Assembly: GCA_021154065.1 (NCBI GenBank)
Contig: JAJKJG010000078.1
Coordinates: 1-7,467 of the forward strand
Reading direction: 5' to 3'
DNA: 7,467 nt
From: Methylobacterium sp.
GTDB taxonomy: Bacteria; Pseudomonadota; Alphaproteobacteria; Rhizobiales; Beijerinckiaceae
The notes below the pieces were generated by a model. The model was not told where the DNA came from and searched no databases. It saw nothing but the letters and a program-made list of their open reading frames with translations. This document shows positions 1-4,949 of the stretch, one piece after another. Within the stretch, counting starts at the first letter, position 1; every line of letters starts with the position of its first letter. The position numbers and the translations under genes were made by a program.

Positions 1-53
1 TTCGAGAGCCGCACCGGGCCGAGATCGAAGGGCGTGAAAAGAGGAGCGGTCAT
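1..53 (-). CDS. N-terminus of an Old Yellow Enzyme-like NADH:flavin oxidoreductase (partial, runs off the window)
   Basis: Read leftward from the ATG at 53-51, the frame gives MTAPLFTPFDLGPVRLS and runs off the left edge. A start of the form 'LFTPFDLGPVRLxNR' is characteristic of bacterial Old Yellow Enzyme family proteins (FMN-dependent TIM-barrel NADH:flavin oxidoreductases/ene-reductases), in which this stretch is the first beta-strand region before the FMN-binding APM motif. Only 17 codons are visible, so no catalytic residue can be checked. No strong Shine-Dalgarno precedes the ATG. The gene diverges from cysK, leaving about 178 bp between the two starts. The family call rests on recognising this short N-terminal signature and is therefore moderate; the exact substrate cannot be inferred. 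Confidence 0.65.
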   Translation of the reverse strand, partial: MTAPLFTPFDLGPVRLS

Positions 54-231
54 GCGGGTTCCGGAGGTGGTTTAGCGGGATCAACGTCTGTCGAGCGGAG
101 AAGTGGCGGCTCGGGGCGCGGCTGTCCAGCCCGGCCGTCACATGCGCCTGGCGCGCCCGCCGCATGGCGCGCTTGCCATCGGCGCGCTTTCGGCGGAGCC
201 TGCGCGCCATCGAACCTTCCGTCTCAAGCCC
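54..231. other. Divergent intergenic spacer between the OYE-like gene and cysK
   Basis: This 178-bp spacer separates the two divergent starts and should carry promoters for both. I see no convincing -35/-10 pair in either direction. It contains the octamer tGGCGCGC or cGGCGCGC three times (149-156, 165-172, 180-187) at 15-16 bp spacing, which in DNA this GC-rich may be chance. The cysK frame stays open back to a GTG at 103, so part of the spacer could be coding if cysK starts upstream. That is unlikely, because the extension is low-complexity Ala/Arg/Pro-rich and unlike the family. Confidence 0.5.
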
Positions 232-1266
232 ATGACCATCCGCCACGACGTCATCGCCGCGATCGGCAACACGCCGCTGATCCGGCTCCGCCGCGCCTCG
301 GAGGAGACCGGCTGCACGATCCTCGGCAAGGCCGAGTTCATGAACCCCGGCCAGTCGGTGAAGGACCGGGCCGGACGGCAGATGATCCTTGAAGCGGAGA
401 AGCGCGGCGAGCTCCAGCCCGGCGGCCTCGTCGTCGAGGCGACCGCCGGCAACACCGGCATCGGCATCGCCGTCGTCGCAAACGCCCGCGGCTACCGCAC
501 GCTGATCGTGATCCCGGAGACGCAATCGCAGGAGAAGAAGGACACGCTGCGCCTGTGCGGCGCCGAACTCGTCGAGGTGCCGGCGGTGCCCTACGCCAAC
601 CCGAACAACTACCAGCATGTCGGGCGGCGCATGGCCGACGCGCTGCGCAAGACCGAAGCCAACGGCGTGCTCTTCGCCGACCAGTGGAACAACCTCGACA
701 ACCGCAAGGCCCACTATGTCTCGACCGGGCCGGAGATCTGGGAGGAGACCGGCGGCAAGGTCGACGGCTTCGTCTGCGCGATCGGCACCGGCGGCACGAT
801 CGCCGGCGTGTCGAGCTACCTGCGCGAGAAGAAGCGCGACATCGTCATCGCCGTCGCCGACCCGCGCGGCGCCGCCATGTACGACCTCTTCACCCGCGGC
901 GAGGCGAAGGCGTCGGAGGGCGGCTCGATCACCGAAGGCATCGGGCTCGGGCGTGTGACGCCGATCATCGCCGACATCGCCGTCGACAAGGCCTATCTCA
1001 TCCCGGACGAGGAGGCGGTGCCGACCGTCTTCGACCTCCTCGAGCACGAGGGCCTCTGCCTCGGCGGCTCCTCCGGCATCAACGTCGCCGGCGCGATCCG
1101 GCTCGCAAAGGAGCTCGGGCCCGGGCACACCATCGTGACGGTGCTCTGCGACTACGGCACGCGCTACCAGTCGAAGCTGTTCAACCCGGCGTTCCTGCGC
1201 GCGAAGGGGCTGCCGGTGCCGGCGTGGCTCGAGCGCGGGAGCGGGATGAAGCCGGCCTTGCTGTAG
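232..1266 (+). CDS. cysK: Cysteine synthase (O-acetylserine sulfhydrylase), PLP-dependent
   Basis: The gene encodes 344 aa of the fold-type II PLP family that makes L-cysteine from O-acetylserine and sulfide in the cytoplasm. From the ATG at 232 the visible motifs, in order, are NPGQSVKDRAG with the Schiff-base Lys44, the TAGNTG substrate loop (71-76), the GTGGT phosphate-binding loop (185-189), SITEGIG (232-238) and GGSSG (278-282). A C-terminal LCDYGTRYQSKLFNP segment follows (305-319). The loop reads TAGNTG and the lysine motif SVKDR, rather than the TSGNTG and SVKCR of enteric CysK, so this is a divergent clade. It lacks the haem and CBS domains of cystathionine beta-synthase. The frame is open back to GTG 103 and ATG 142, but MTIRHDVIAAIGNTPLIRL at 232 is where the family normally begins. 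No good Shine-Dalgarno supports any of these starts. metZ follows in the same direction, but a promoter and riboswitch lie between them, so cysK is outside that SAM control. Confidence 0.93.
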   Translation: MTIRHDVIAAIGNTPLIRLRRASEETGCTILGKAEFMNPGQSVKDRAGRQMILEAEKRGELQPGGLVVEATAGNTGIGIAVVANARGYRTLIVIPETQSQEKKDTLRLCGAELVEVPAVPYANPNNYQHVGRRMADALRKTEANGVLFADQWNNLDNRKAHYVSTGPEIWEETGGKVDGFVCAIGTGGTIAGVSSYLREKKRDIVIAVADPRGAAMYDLFTRGEAKASEGGSITEGIGLGRVTPIIADIAVDKAYLIPDEEAVPTVFDLLEHEGLCLGGSSGINVAGAIRLAKELGPGHTIVTVLCDYGTRYQSKLFNPAFLRAKGLPVPAWLERGSGMKPALL

Positions 1267-1280
1267 ATCCGCGTCGAAAG

Positions 1281-1312
1281 ATTCCGGCTCTCGGCTCCGC
1301 TTCGGCCGGGAT
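1281..1312. repeat. REP-like imperfect palindrome downstream of cysK
   Basis: Arms ATTCCGGC (1281-1288) and GCCGGGAT (1305-1312) form an 8-bp stem with one G-T wobble around a CG-rich loop, starting 15 bp after the cysK stop. The outer form 'GATTCCGG...CCGGGATGAC' resembles intergenic palindromes scattered through many GC-rich alphaproteobacterial genomes. There is no T-tract, so it is not a canonical intrinsic terminator, though it could stall or protect the cysK transcript end. Copy number in the genome cannot be seen from here. Confidence 0.5.
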
Positions 1313-1323
1313 GACGTCGCGTG

Positions 1324-1351
1324 TTGCTCCCCGGTAGGGCTTGGGCTAAGA
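1324..1351 (+). promoter_or_regulatory. Candidate sigma-70 promoter for the metZ leader
   Basis: TTGCTC (1324-1329) and CTAAGA (1346-1351) are separated by 16 bp, acceptable for an alphaproteobacterial housekeeping promoter. It would start transcription at about 1357-1360, immediately before the first helix of the SAM-II aptamer at 1362, which is what a short riboswitch leader needs. Both hexamers are imperfect, so position relative to the aptamer is the main support. Confidence 0.35.
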
Positions 1352-1360
1352 CCACGGCTT

Positions 1361-1416
1361 CCGTGGTGATTTGAGCCGGCCGGCTTGCGCGCCACGTTAA
1401 ACAAGGCGCTAAAAGG
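1361..1416 (+). promoter_or_regulatory. SAM-II riboswitch (S-adenosylmethionine aptamer)
   Basis: The element senses S-adenosylmethionine and is expected to lower expression of the methionine gene metZ behind it. The H-type pseudoknot layout of SAM-II is visible. P1 pairs CGTGGTG (1362-1368) with CGCCACG (1390-1396), including one G-U wobble. The conserved GATTTGA follows P1 at 1368-1374. The pseudoknot helix pairs CTTG (1384-1387) with CAAG (1402-1405), and the conserved TTAAACAAG (1397-1405) and GCTAAAAGG (1408-1416) complete the 3' side. These match the known alphaproteobacterial metA-motif consensus closely. The aptamer ends about 80 nt before the metZ ATG, so it cannot directly mask that ribosome binding site. 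The terminator-like hairpin starting at 1411 overlaps its last bases and is the likeliest expression platform. Confidence 0.93.
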
Positions 1417-1440
1417 TCGGGGGCGAGCGCCCGGTCTTTT
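1411..1440 (+). terminator. Terminator-like hairpin joined to the SAM-II aptamer
   Basis: AAAAGGTC (1411-1418) pairs with GGTCTTTT (1433-1440) as an 8-bp base with two G-U wobbles. It continues into GGGC (1421-1424) paired with GCCC (1429-1432) around a GAGC loop, leaving a two-base GG bulge. The stem ends in TTTT, giving a short U-tract that can also pair with the AAAA at the base. The first bases (AAAAGG) are also the conserved 3' end of the aptamer, so the two structures share sequence. It may be an intrinsic attenuator for metZ; the short T-run makes efficiency uncertain. Confidence 0.6.
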
Positions 1441-1464
1441 CCGCACAATCCGGCCGGCGAATAG

Positions 1465-1487
1465 TTTTCCGGGCATGTCCCGGAAGA
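1465..1487 (+). promoter_or_regulatory. Hairpin that buries the metZ ribosome binding site
   Basis: TTTTCCGGG (1465-1473) pairs with CCCGGAAGA (1479-1487) through nine base pairs with one wobble, around the loop CATGT. The 3' arm contains most of the metZ Shine-Dalgarno GGAAGAGG (1482-1489), which lies 7 nt before the ATG at 1497. In this fold the ribosome binding site would be occluded. Whether this is a regulatory layer linked to the riboswitch or a constitutive damper is inference. Confidence 0.55.
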
Positions 1488-1496
1488 GGGCTGGCC

Positions 1497-2699
1497 ATGA
1501 ACGACTCCCTTCACTCCGGACCACGCGCGGACGATCTCGAGCTCGAGACCCGGCTCGTCCACGCCGGCACGCTGCGCTCCGATTTCGGCGAGACCTCGGA
1601 GGCGCTGTTCCTGACGCAGGGCCATGTCTACGAGAGTGCCGAGCAATGCGAGGCGCGCTTCAAGGGCGAGGATCCGGGCTACATCTACGCCCGCTTCTCG
1701 AACCCGACGGTCGGCATGTTCGAGGCCCGCATGGCGGCGCTCGAAGGCGCCGAGGCGGCGCGCGCCACCGCAACCGGTATGGCGGCGGTGACGGCCTCGC
1801 TCCTCGGCCAGCTTCGCGCCGGCGATCACGTCGTCGCGGCGCGCCAGCTCTTCGGCTCCTGCCGCTTCGTCTGCGAGGAGCTCCTGCCGCGCTTCGGCAT
1901 CGCCTCGACGCTCGTCGACGGCACGCGGCTCGACGCCTGGCGCGCCGCCGTGCGGCCGGAAACCAAGGCGTTCTTCCTCGAGAGCCCGACGAACCCGAAC
2001 CTCGACCTCGTCGACATCGCGGGCGTTGCCGAGATCGCCCACGCGGCGAAAGCGAATCTCGTCGTCGACAACGTCTTCGCGACGCCGCTCTGGCAGAGCC
2101 CGCTGAAGCTCGGCGCCGACTGCGTCGTCTATTCGGCGACGAAGCATATCGACGGGCAGGGGCGCTGCCTTGGTGGCGTGATCCTCGGCTCGAAGGAGTT
2201 CATCGAGAAGAGCATCCACGGCTATCTGCGCCAGACCGGCCCGGCGCTGTCGCCCTTCAACGCCTGGGTGCTGCTGAAGGGCCTCGAGACCCTGACCCTG
2301 CGCGTCGGCCGCCAGACCGAGACCGCGGCGGCCGTCGCCGACGCGCTCGCCGCACACCCGAACGTGAAGCGCCTGATCTATCCCGGCCGCGCGGACCATC
2401 CCCAGGCGGAGCTCGTGCGGCGTCAGATGAAGGCCGGCTCGACGTTAATCGCCATCGAGGTCGCCGGCGGCAAGGCGGGCGCCTTCCGCTTCCTCAACGC
2501 GCTGCGCGTCGTCAAGATCTCGAACAACCTCGGCGACGCGAAGAGCCTCATCACCCATCCCGCCACGACGACCCACGAGCGCTTCGCGCCGGCGGTCCGC
2601 GAGGCGATGGGCGTGACCGAGGGCCTCGTGCGGCTGTCGGTCGGCTTGGAGCACCCCAAGGATCTGATCCGGGACCTCGAGCGGGCGCTCGGGGATTGA
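1497..2699 (+). CDS. metZ: O-succinylhomoserine sulfhydrylase (Cys/Met metabolism PLP enzyme)
   Basis: The gene encodes 400 aa of the cystathionine gamma-synthase-like family (fold-type I PLP enzymes). It should convert O-succinylhomoserine plus sulfide directly to homocysteine in the cytoplasm, bypassing cystathionine. Visible are YIYARFSNPT (62-71, the family's active-site YxR segment), ATATGMAAV (90-98), ESPTNP (162-167), Asp191 for the PLP ring nitrogen, and SATKHIDGQGR with Schiff-base Lys216. The ending is family-typical: SLITHPATTTHE, then LVRLSVGLEHPKDLI. Length is normal. The O-succinyl rather than O-acetyl assignment rests on overall resemblance to MetZ and on the SAM-II leader common to alphaproteobacterial metZ/metA. 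The start is fixed by GGAAGAGG seven bases upstream. Expression is probably repressed by SAM through the upstream riboswitch. The sulfide co-substrate is shared with neighbouring cysK. The gene ends 18 bp before a large inverted repeat. Confidence 0.92.
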   Translation: MNDSLHSGPRADDLELETRLVHAGTLRSDFGETSEALFLTQGHVYESAEQCEARFKGEDPGYIYARFSNPTVGMFEARMAALEGAEAARATATGMAAVTASLLGQLRAGDHVVAARQLFGSCRFVCEELLPRFGIASTLVDGTRLDAWRAAVRPETKAFFLESPTNPNLDLVDIAGVAEIAHAAKANLVVDNVFATPLWQSPLKLGADCVVYSATKHIDGQGRCLGGVILGSKEFIEKSIHGYLRQTGPALSPFNAWVLLKGLETLTLRVGRQTETAAAVADALAAHPNVKRLIYPGRADHPQAELVRRQMKAGSTLIAIEVAGGKAGAFRFLNALRVVKISNNLGDAKSLITHPATTTHERFAPAVREAMGVTEGLVRLSVGLEHPKDLIRDLERALGD

Positions 2700-2717
2700 T
2701 GCAAGCACCACAACTCT

Positions 2718-2848
2718 CCTCATGCTGAGGTGCGAGGAGCGCAGCGACGAGCCTCGAAGCACGCACCGGCGGTCTGGCGCTGCATCGATAGGGTTGCGTC
2801 CTTCGAGGCTCCCCCGGCTCAAGGCCGGGGTCGCACCTCAGGATGAGG
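2718..2848. repeat. 131-bp inverted-repeat intergenic element between convergent genes
   Basis: The outer arms CCTCATGCTGAGG (2718-2730) and CCTCAGGATGAGG (2836-2848) are inverted copies with one mismatch. Complementary inner segments follow, such as GCCTCGAAG (2751-2759) against CTTCGAGGC near 2802-2810. The element resembles the widespread alphaproteobacterial palindromes of the form 'CCTCA.GCTGAGG...TTCGAGGC...CCTCAGGATGAGG'. It sits between the ends of metZ and the sulfurtransferase, where it could fold on either transcript as a bidirectional terminator or 3' stabiliser. The frameshifted sulfurtransferase frame ends inside it at 2838. No protein-coding potential is evident. Confidence 0.75.
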
Positions 2849-3737
2849 GGCTTTGGGTCTTTGCCCCGGTTCTACTTTGCCGCCCCGGTCTCGACCGGGC
2901 GCTTCTCATCCTCGGTCCACTCGACATCGAGCCGTCGTAGAGGCGCACGTCGGGGCGGCCGAGGAGCTCGGCGAGGACGAACCAGTTCGTCGCCGCCGCT
3001 TGGCCGGTGTTGCAGAAGCTGACCACCTCGCCCTTGGGCACGGCGGAGAAGATGCGCTCGAGCTCGCCGGCCGGCTTCAGCCCGCGCCGGGCGGCGTCAT
3101 AGGCCTGCGCCTGGTCGAGGTGCACGGCGCCGGGCAGGCGGCCGGCCCGCATCGCCTGCGGGCTCTTCTCGCGGCCCTCGAAATAGCCGATCCCGCGCGC
3201 GTCGAGCAGCGTCGCCGAGCGCTCCGTCACCGCCTTCTCGACCCGCTCGATGTCGGCGCGCAGCCTCTCGTCAATCTTCGCCGCATAGCGCGTCTGCGGC
3301 GGCGGCTTACCGGGCCCGGTCTCGATCGGCCGGCCCGGATCGGCGCGCCAGCCCTCCCAGCCGCCGTCGAGAAGCGAGAGGCGCCGGTGCCCGACGACCT
3401 TGAGGGTCCAGTACACCCGGGCGGCGGCGCTGAAATCGCCGGTGTTGACGCCCGTCGGCACGACGATCGCGTGGCGATCGGGCGCAAGACCAAGCCGGCC
3501 GAAGAGCGCCGACAAGGCCGCCTCGTCGGGCAGCATGCCGACCGCCATGCCCTTGACCGCCCGCCAGCCGTCCTTGGCGTAGTCGGTGAACGTCGCGCCC
3601 GGGATATGGCCCGCCTCGAAGGCGGCGCGCCAATCCGCGCCGGCGACGAGGCGCACGTCGAGGATCGCGAGATCGGGGTCGTGCAAATGCTGCGCGAGCC
3701 ATTCCGGCGAGACGAGGGGCTGGTGGGTGTCGGGCAT
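2838..3737 (-). CDS. Two-domain rhodanese sulfurtransferase (thiosulfate/3-mercaptopyruvate type), C-terminus frameshifted
   Basis: This family moves sulfane sulfur from thiosulfate or 3-mercaptopyruvate to an acceptor through a persulfide on the catalytic cysteine. The inactive N-terminal rhodanese domain shows LVSPEWLAQHL, AILDVR and AGHIPGA. The second shows LLDAR, GRLPGAVHLD and the active loop FCNTGQAAATNWF, with the catalytic Cys at residue 242 from this start. CNTG is neither the CGSG of classic mercaptopyruvate enzymes nor the CRKG of classic thiosulfate enzymes, so the donor is uncertain. The ATG at 3737 has GGAGAA at the right distance; an in-frame ATG at 3764 overlaps the upstream stop as ATGA without a Shine-Dalgarno. 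After LYDGSMS the frame turns into SGPRMRSARSRPG and runs to 2838. Adding one base there restores EWTEDEKRPVETGAAK and a stop at 2872-2874. It is the second gene of a leftward pair with the RraA-like gene. Confidence 0.88.
   Translation of the reverse strand: MPDTHQPLVSPEWLAQHLHDPDLAILDVRLVAGADWRAAFEAGHIPGATFTDYAKDGWRAVKGMAVGMLPDEAALSALFGRLGLAPDRHAIVVPTGVNTGDFSAAARVYWTLKVVGHRRLSLLDGGWEGWRADPGRPIETGPGKPPPQTRYAAKIDERLRADIERVEKAVTERSATLLDARGIGYFEGREKSPQAMRAGRLPGAVHLDQAQAYDAARRGLKPAGELERIFSAVPKGEVVSFCNTGQAAATNWFVLAELLGRPDVRLYDGSMSSGPRMRSARSRPGRQSRTGAKTQSPSS
2917..2927 (-). other. Probable one-base deletion (frameshift site) in the sulfurtransferase
   Basis: On the minus strand the codons read ATG TCG AGT GGA. 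Inserting a single G after TCG, between 2922 and 2921, gives ATG TCG GAG TGG ACC, that is MSEWT. This restores the conserved 'YDGSMSEW' rhodanese ending and then EDEKRPVETGAAK followed by TAG at 2874-2872. The restored protein would be 288 aa from 3737. The frame as written instead replaces the last 16 residues with 27 Arg/Ser-rich ones. It may be a real mutation or a sequencing/assembly error in GC-rich DNA. Confidence 0.8.
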
Positions 3738-3741
3738 GCGG

Positions 3742-3747
3742 TTCTCC
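3742..3747 (-). promoter_or_regulatory. Shine-Dalgarno deciding the sulfurtransferase start
   Basis: GGAGAA on the minus strand, with GGAG six bases before the ATG at 3737, favours that start over the ATG at 3764. The ATG at 3764 has no ribosome binding site but overlaps the stop of the upstream RraA-like gene by ATGA. The two starts differ by nine residues, and the upstream one could be used by translational coupling. Confidence 0.6.
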
Positions 3748-3760
3748 GAGGGAAGCGCCG

Positions 3761-4435
3761 TCATAGCACGCCGAAGCGCTCAAACACCTGCCTGAGGCTC
3801 TCGCCGGCGGCGAGCGCGTCGCGCGTGCGATCCTCGGCCGTCACCTTCTCGAGCGCGCGGGCCACGACCTGCGGCGCGACCGCCTTCGGGATCGCAACGC
3901 AGCCGTCGACGTCGCCGAAGATGAGGTCGCCGGGCTCGATCCGCACGCCCGCGACCTCGACGGCGATGTCCATCGCGGCCATCTCGGCGCGGCCCTTCGA
4001 ATCGAGCGGGCCGATGCCGCCGGCGAAGACCGGAAAGCGCATCTCGCGGATGCGGCGCACGTCGCGCACGAGCCCGTCGGTGAGGCAGCCGGCGGCGCCG
4101 CGGATGCTTGCTGCCGTCGTCAAGAGCTCGCCCCAGGGGGCAATCCGGTCCGTCGGCCCGTCGCAGGCGAGCACCGCGACCTCGCCCGGCGCGAGGCTGT
4201 CGATGAGGTCCATCTCGATCTCGTACGGGTTCCGCCCCGGCTCGACGTGATAGACCTTGCGGTAGAGCCCGGTCCTGGCGAAGCCGCACATCACCGAGGT
4301 CTCGTCGAGCGGGCGCACGAAGGGTTTCAGCGCCTGGCTCATGAACCCGGCCTCGTCGAGCACGTCCGAGAGCACGGCCGTGTAGAGCGTGCGGGCGAGG
4401 TCGGGGAGGGGCGGCAGGGGCTGGCGATGGTTCAT
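3761..4435 (-). CDS. RraA-like / 4-hydroxy-4-methyl-2-oxoglutarate aldolase family protein
   Basis: The gene encodes 224 aa with the RraA fold. Members act as class II pyruvate aldolases or oxaloacetate decarboxylases (HMG/CHA aldolases) with a divalent metal, or in enterics as an RNase E inhibitor. Visible are the N-terminal TAVLSDVLDEAG (19-30), GELLTTAASIRGAAG (102-116) and the metal/substrate motif DGLVRD (120-125, with Arg124 and Asp125). The C-terminal GDLIFGDVDGCVAIP (169-183) is also typical. The presence of both the GExL and DGxxRD motifs fits an active aldolase-type member rather than only the RNase E inhibitor, but the physiological substrate is unknown. GGAG lies five bases before the ATG. 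Its stop overlaps an in-frame ATG of the downstream sulfurtransferase, so the two are probably co-transcribed. Whether pyruvate metabolism (aldolase product, mercaptopyruvate product) links the pair is speculative. Confidence 0.85.
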   Translation of the reverse strand: MNHRQPLPPLPDLARTLYTAVLSDVLDEAGFMSQALKPFVRPLDETSVMCGFARTGLYRKVYHVEPGRNPYEIEMDLIDSLAPGEVAVLACDGPTDRIAPWGELLTTAASIRGAAGCLTDGLVRDVRRIREMRFPVFAGGIGPLDSKGRAEMAAMDIAVEVAGVRIEPGDLIFGDVDGCVAIPKAVAPQVVARALEKVTAEDRTRDALAAGESLRQVFERFGVL

Positions 4436-4458
4436 GGTGGCTCCGGGCGGCGCTTCGA

Positions 4459-4486
4459 GCTAACATCGGCTCGGACGCGATCTCAA
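4459..4486 (-). promoter_or_regulatory. Candidate promoter for the RraA-like/sulfurtransferase pair
   Basis: On the minus strand TTGAGA (4486-4481) is five of six to the -35 consensus. It is followed after 15-16 bp by TGTTAG/GTTAGC (4465-4459), a weak -10. It would start transcription about 15-20 nt before the ATG at 4435, leaving room for the Shine-Dalgarno. Support is only sequence resemblance and position. Confidence 0.3.
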
Positions 4487-4569
4487 GCTCGTCGCGGCAG
4501 CCGGGGCGAACCCGGTGCCGTGCTTGGCGTTGTCCTTCGGGTCTCGGCAGAGATGTCGCGGAGGCGGCC

Positions 4570-4869
4570 ATGAAGCGTTCCCCGGTTCTCGATGCGGTGC
4601 TCGTCGGCGCGCTGATGATCGGCGCCACCGCCATGACCGCGTTCATCAAGGGCATCCCGGAGGCCTGCTCGCAGCCGACGCCGGCAAGCGTCGAGAGCCT
4701 GTTTGCGCCCTGCCTCGCGGCGGAGCGGCAGGACCGCCGGCCTCCGGCGGACGTCGCCGCGCTGTATTTCCCGCCGCCGCCGCTCCGGCCCGGCGAGACG
4801 CTCGTCGCGACGCCGGCATCGCCCCGCGACGTCGACGTGACCGGCTCGGTGGCGCAGTCGAGGCGCTGA
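4570..4869 (+). CDS. Small single-helix membrane or exported protein of unknown function
   Basis: I do not recognise this 99-aa protein. A short basic start (MKR) precedes a hydrophobic segment at about residues 7-26 (VLDAVLVGALMIGATAMTAF), which could be a signal anchor or an uncleaved signal peptide. The remainder would then face the periplasm. That part has two cysteines (33 and 48) that could form a disulfide, a proline-rich stretch FPPPPLRPG (67-75) and a polar end. GGAGG at 4560-4564 lies five bases before the ATG, good evidence that it is translated. It starts divergently from the RraA-like gene and precedes the receiver-domain gene by 80 bp, so co-transcription with the latter is possible. 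The antisense frames here are shadows. Confidence 0.65.
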   Translation: MKRSPVLDAVLVGALMIGATAMTAFIKGIPEACSQPTPASVESLFAPCLAAERQDRRPPADVAALYFPPPPLRPGETLVATPASPRDVDVTGSVAQSRR

Positions 4870-4949
4870 AAGCCTGACCCTCCGCAGGGGAGGGGAGCGT
4901 TAGCAAAGCGGCAAAGCCTTGCGCGTAGGCTCGATGTCGAGCCACGCCG
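4870..4949 (+). other. Spacer before the receiver gene with a small hairpin
   Basis: CCCTCC (4878-4883) and GGAGGG (4889-4894) form a 6-bp stem with a 5-nt loop just after the stop of the small membrane protein, without a T-run. It resembles the core of palindromic repeats elsewhere in the window but is much shorter. No clear promoter or strong ribosome binding site is seen before the ATG at 4950. Confidence 0.35.

Noticed and set aside
149..187. Three GGCGCGC copies at 15-16 bp spacing as an operator array
   Set aside because: The short GC-only motif in very GC-rich DNA is not perfectly periodic and has no dyad symmetry linking the copies. Chance is sufficient.
103..231. 43-residue N-terminal extension of cysK from GTG 103 (or the shorter one from ATG 142)
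   Set aside because: The extension is Ala/Arg/Pro-rich with no resemblance to the family, while the ATG at 232 begins exactly where cysteine synthases normally start. It remains possible but is less likely.
1164..2399. Long antisense open frame (411 codons) across metZ
   Set aside because: It is a shadow of metZ in high-GC DNA; the translation is Arg/Ala-rich with no recognisable domain.
2847..2867. GGGGC...GCCCC hairpin as a terminator for the sulfurtransferase
   Set aside because: The stem is five base pairs with an 11-nt loop and no T-run in the leftward direction. The adjacent 131-bp repeat is a better candidate.
2853..4250. Long rightward open frame (465 codons) opposite the sulfurtransferase and RraA-like genes
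   Set aside because: It is opposite two well-supported genes; its translation is Arg/His/Pro-rich low complexity with no motif.
4500..4516. CCGGG-GCGAA-CCCGG hairpin upstream of the small membrane protein
   Set aside because: The stem is only 5 bp with no adjoining T-run or link to a ribosome binding site; not distinguishable from chance at this GC content.
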